A stretch of DNA of 6,385 bases from an uncultured Rhodospirillaceae bacterium. Lineage in GTDB: Bacteria; Pseudomonadota; Alphaproteobacteria; RF32; CAG-239. Of the stretch, positions 6,271-6,385 are shown one piece after another. Made by a program: the position numbers and the translations under genes. The DNA lies in contig OMQI01000090.1 of NCBI GenBank assembly GCA_900313185.1, forward strand, positions 1 through 6,385, in the 5' to 3' direction. Position 1 is the stretch's first letter; each line of letters begins with the position of its first letter. The notes beneath the pieces are model-generated. The model ran no database searches. It saw nothing but the letters and a program-made list of their open reading frames with translations, and had not been told where the DNA came from.

Positions 6271-6385
6271 TTACTTTAATTCAACTTTAGCGCCAGCCTC
6301 TTCCAACTTAGCTTTCATAGCATCAGCGTCAGCCTTAGCAACGCTTTCTTTAACAGTCTTCGGAGCGCCTTCTACCAAGTCTTTA
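6271..6385 (-). CDS. rplL: 50S ribosomal protein L7/L12, C-terminal end (partial)
   Basis: The gene enters from the right edge and only its last 37 codons plus the TAA stop are visible. The - strand frame reads KDLVEGAPKTVKESVAKADA, then DAMKAKLEEAGAKVELK and stop. This closely matches the C-terminal domain of L7/L12 (typically KDLVE.AP..VKEGVSK..A...K..LEEAGA.VELK). L7/L12 forms the flexible ribosomal stalk that recruits and stimulates translation GTPases; the visible part is the end of the globular factor-binding domain. Downstream there is a terminator after 25 bases and then a convergent glycosyltransferase gene. The RNA polymerase beta gene rpoB, which follows rplL in most bacteria, is absent here. 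Confidence 0.94.
   Translation of the reverse strand, partial: KDLVEGAPKTVKESVAKADADAMKAKLEEAGAKVELK

Overview
The window is a compact protein-synthesis locus from a moderately AT-rich bacterium, probably an alphaproteobacterium. The PheT protein carries long alphaproteobacterial-style stretches (for example VFDAKADALA and YHPGRSG), and PheS ends in the VRWLKHYGF...PLDI...GGLS tail I associate with that class. Line counts give about 38-43% G+C in pheT. This placement rests on recalled family patterns, not on a search.

Layout, left to right. Bases 3-71 are the last codons of rplT (ribosomal protein L20). A 96-bp gap follows, filled largely by a strong terminator-like hairpin ending in T5. Then come four tightly packed + strand genes: pheS (168-1277), pheT (1274-3664, ATGA overlap with pheS), proS (3669-5186, 4-nt gap) and a family 2 glycosyltransferase (5207-6181, 20-nt gap). 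A near-perfect bidirectional terminator sits at 6211-6245. The C-terminal end of rplL (ribosomal protein L7/L12) enters from the right on the - strand, converging on it.

Together pheS and pheT encode the two chains of the (alpha-beta)2 phenylalanyl-tRNA synthetase, and proS encodes a prolyl-tRNA synthetase of the eukaryote/archaeon-like type (no insertion editing domain, C-terminal extension ending in Tyr). The glycosyltransferase has no evident functional link to the synthetases and may simply be a rider on the transcript.

I see no mobile element, CRISPR array, RNA gene or new defence-like system. The points worth a second look are modest: the rplL end is not followed by rpoB, the proS type is not the one I expect in this class, the hairpin before pheS leaves almost no room for a separate promoter, and a few residues around the PheT editing pocket differ from the usual motif.
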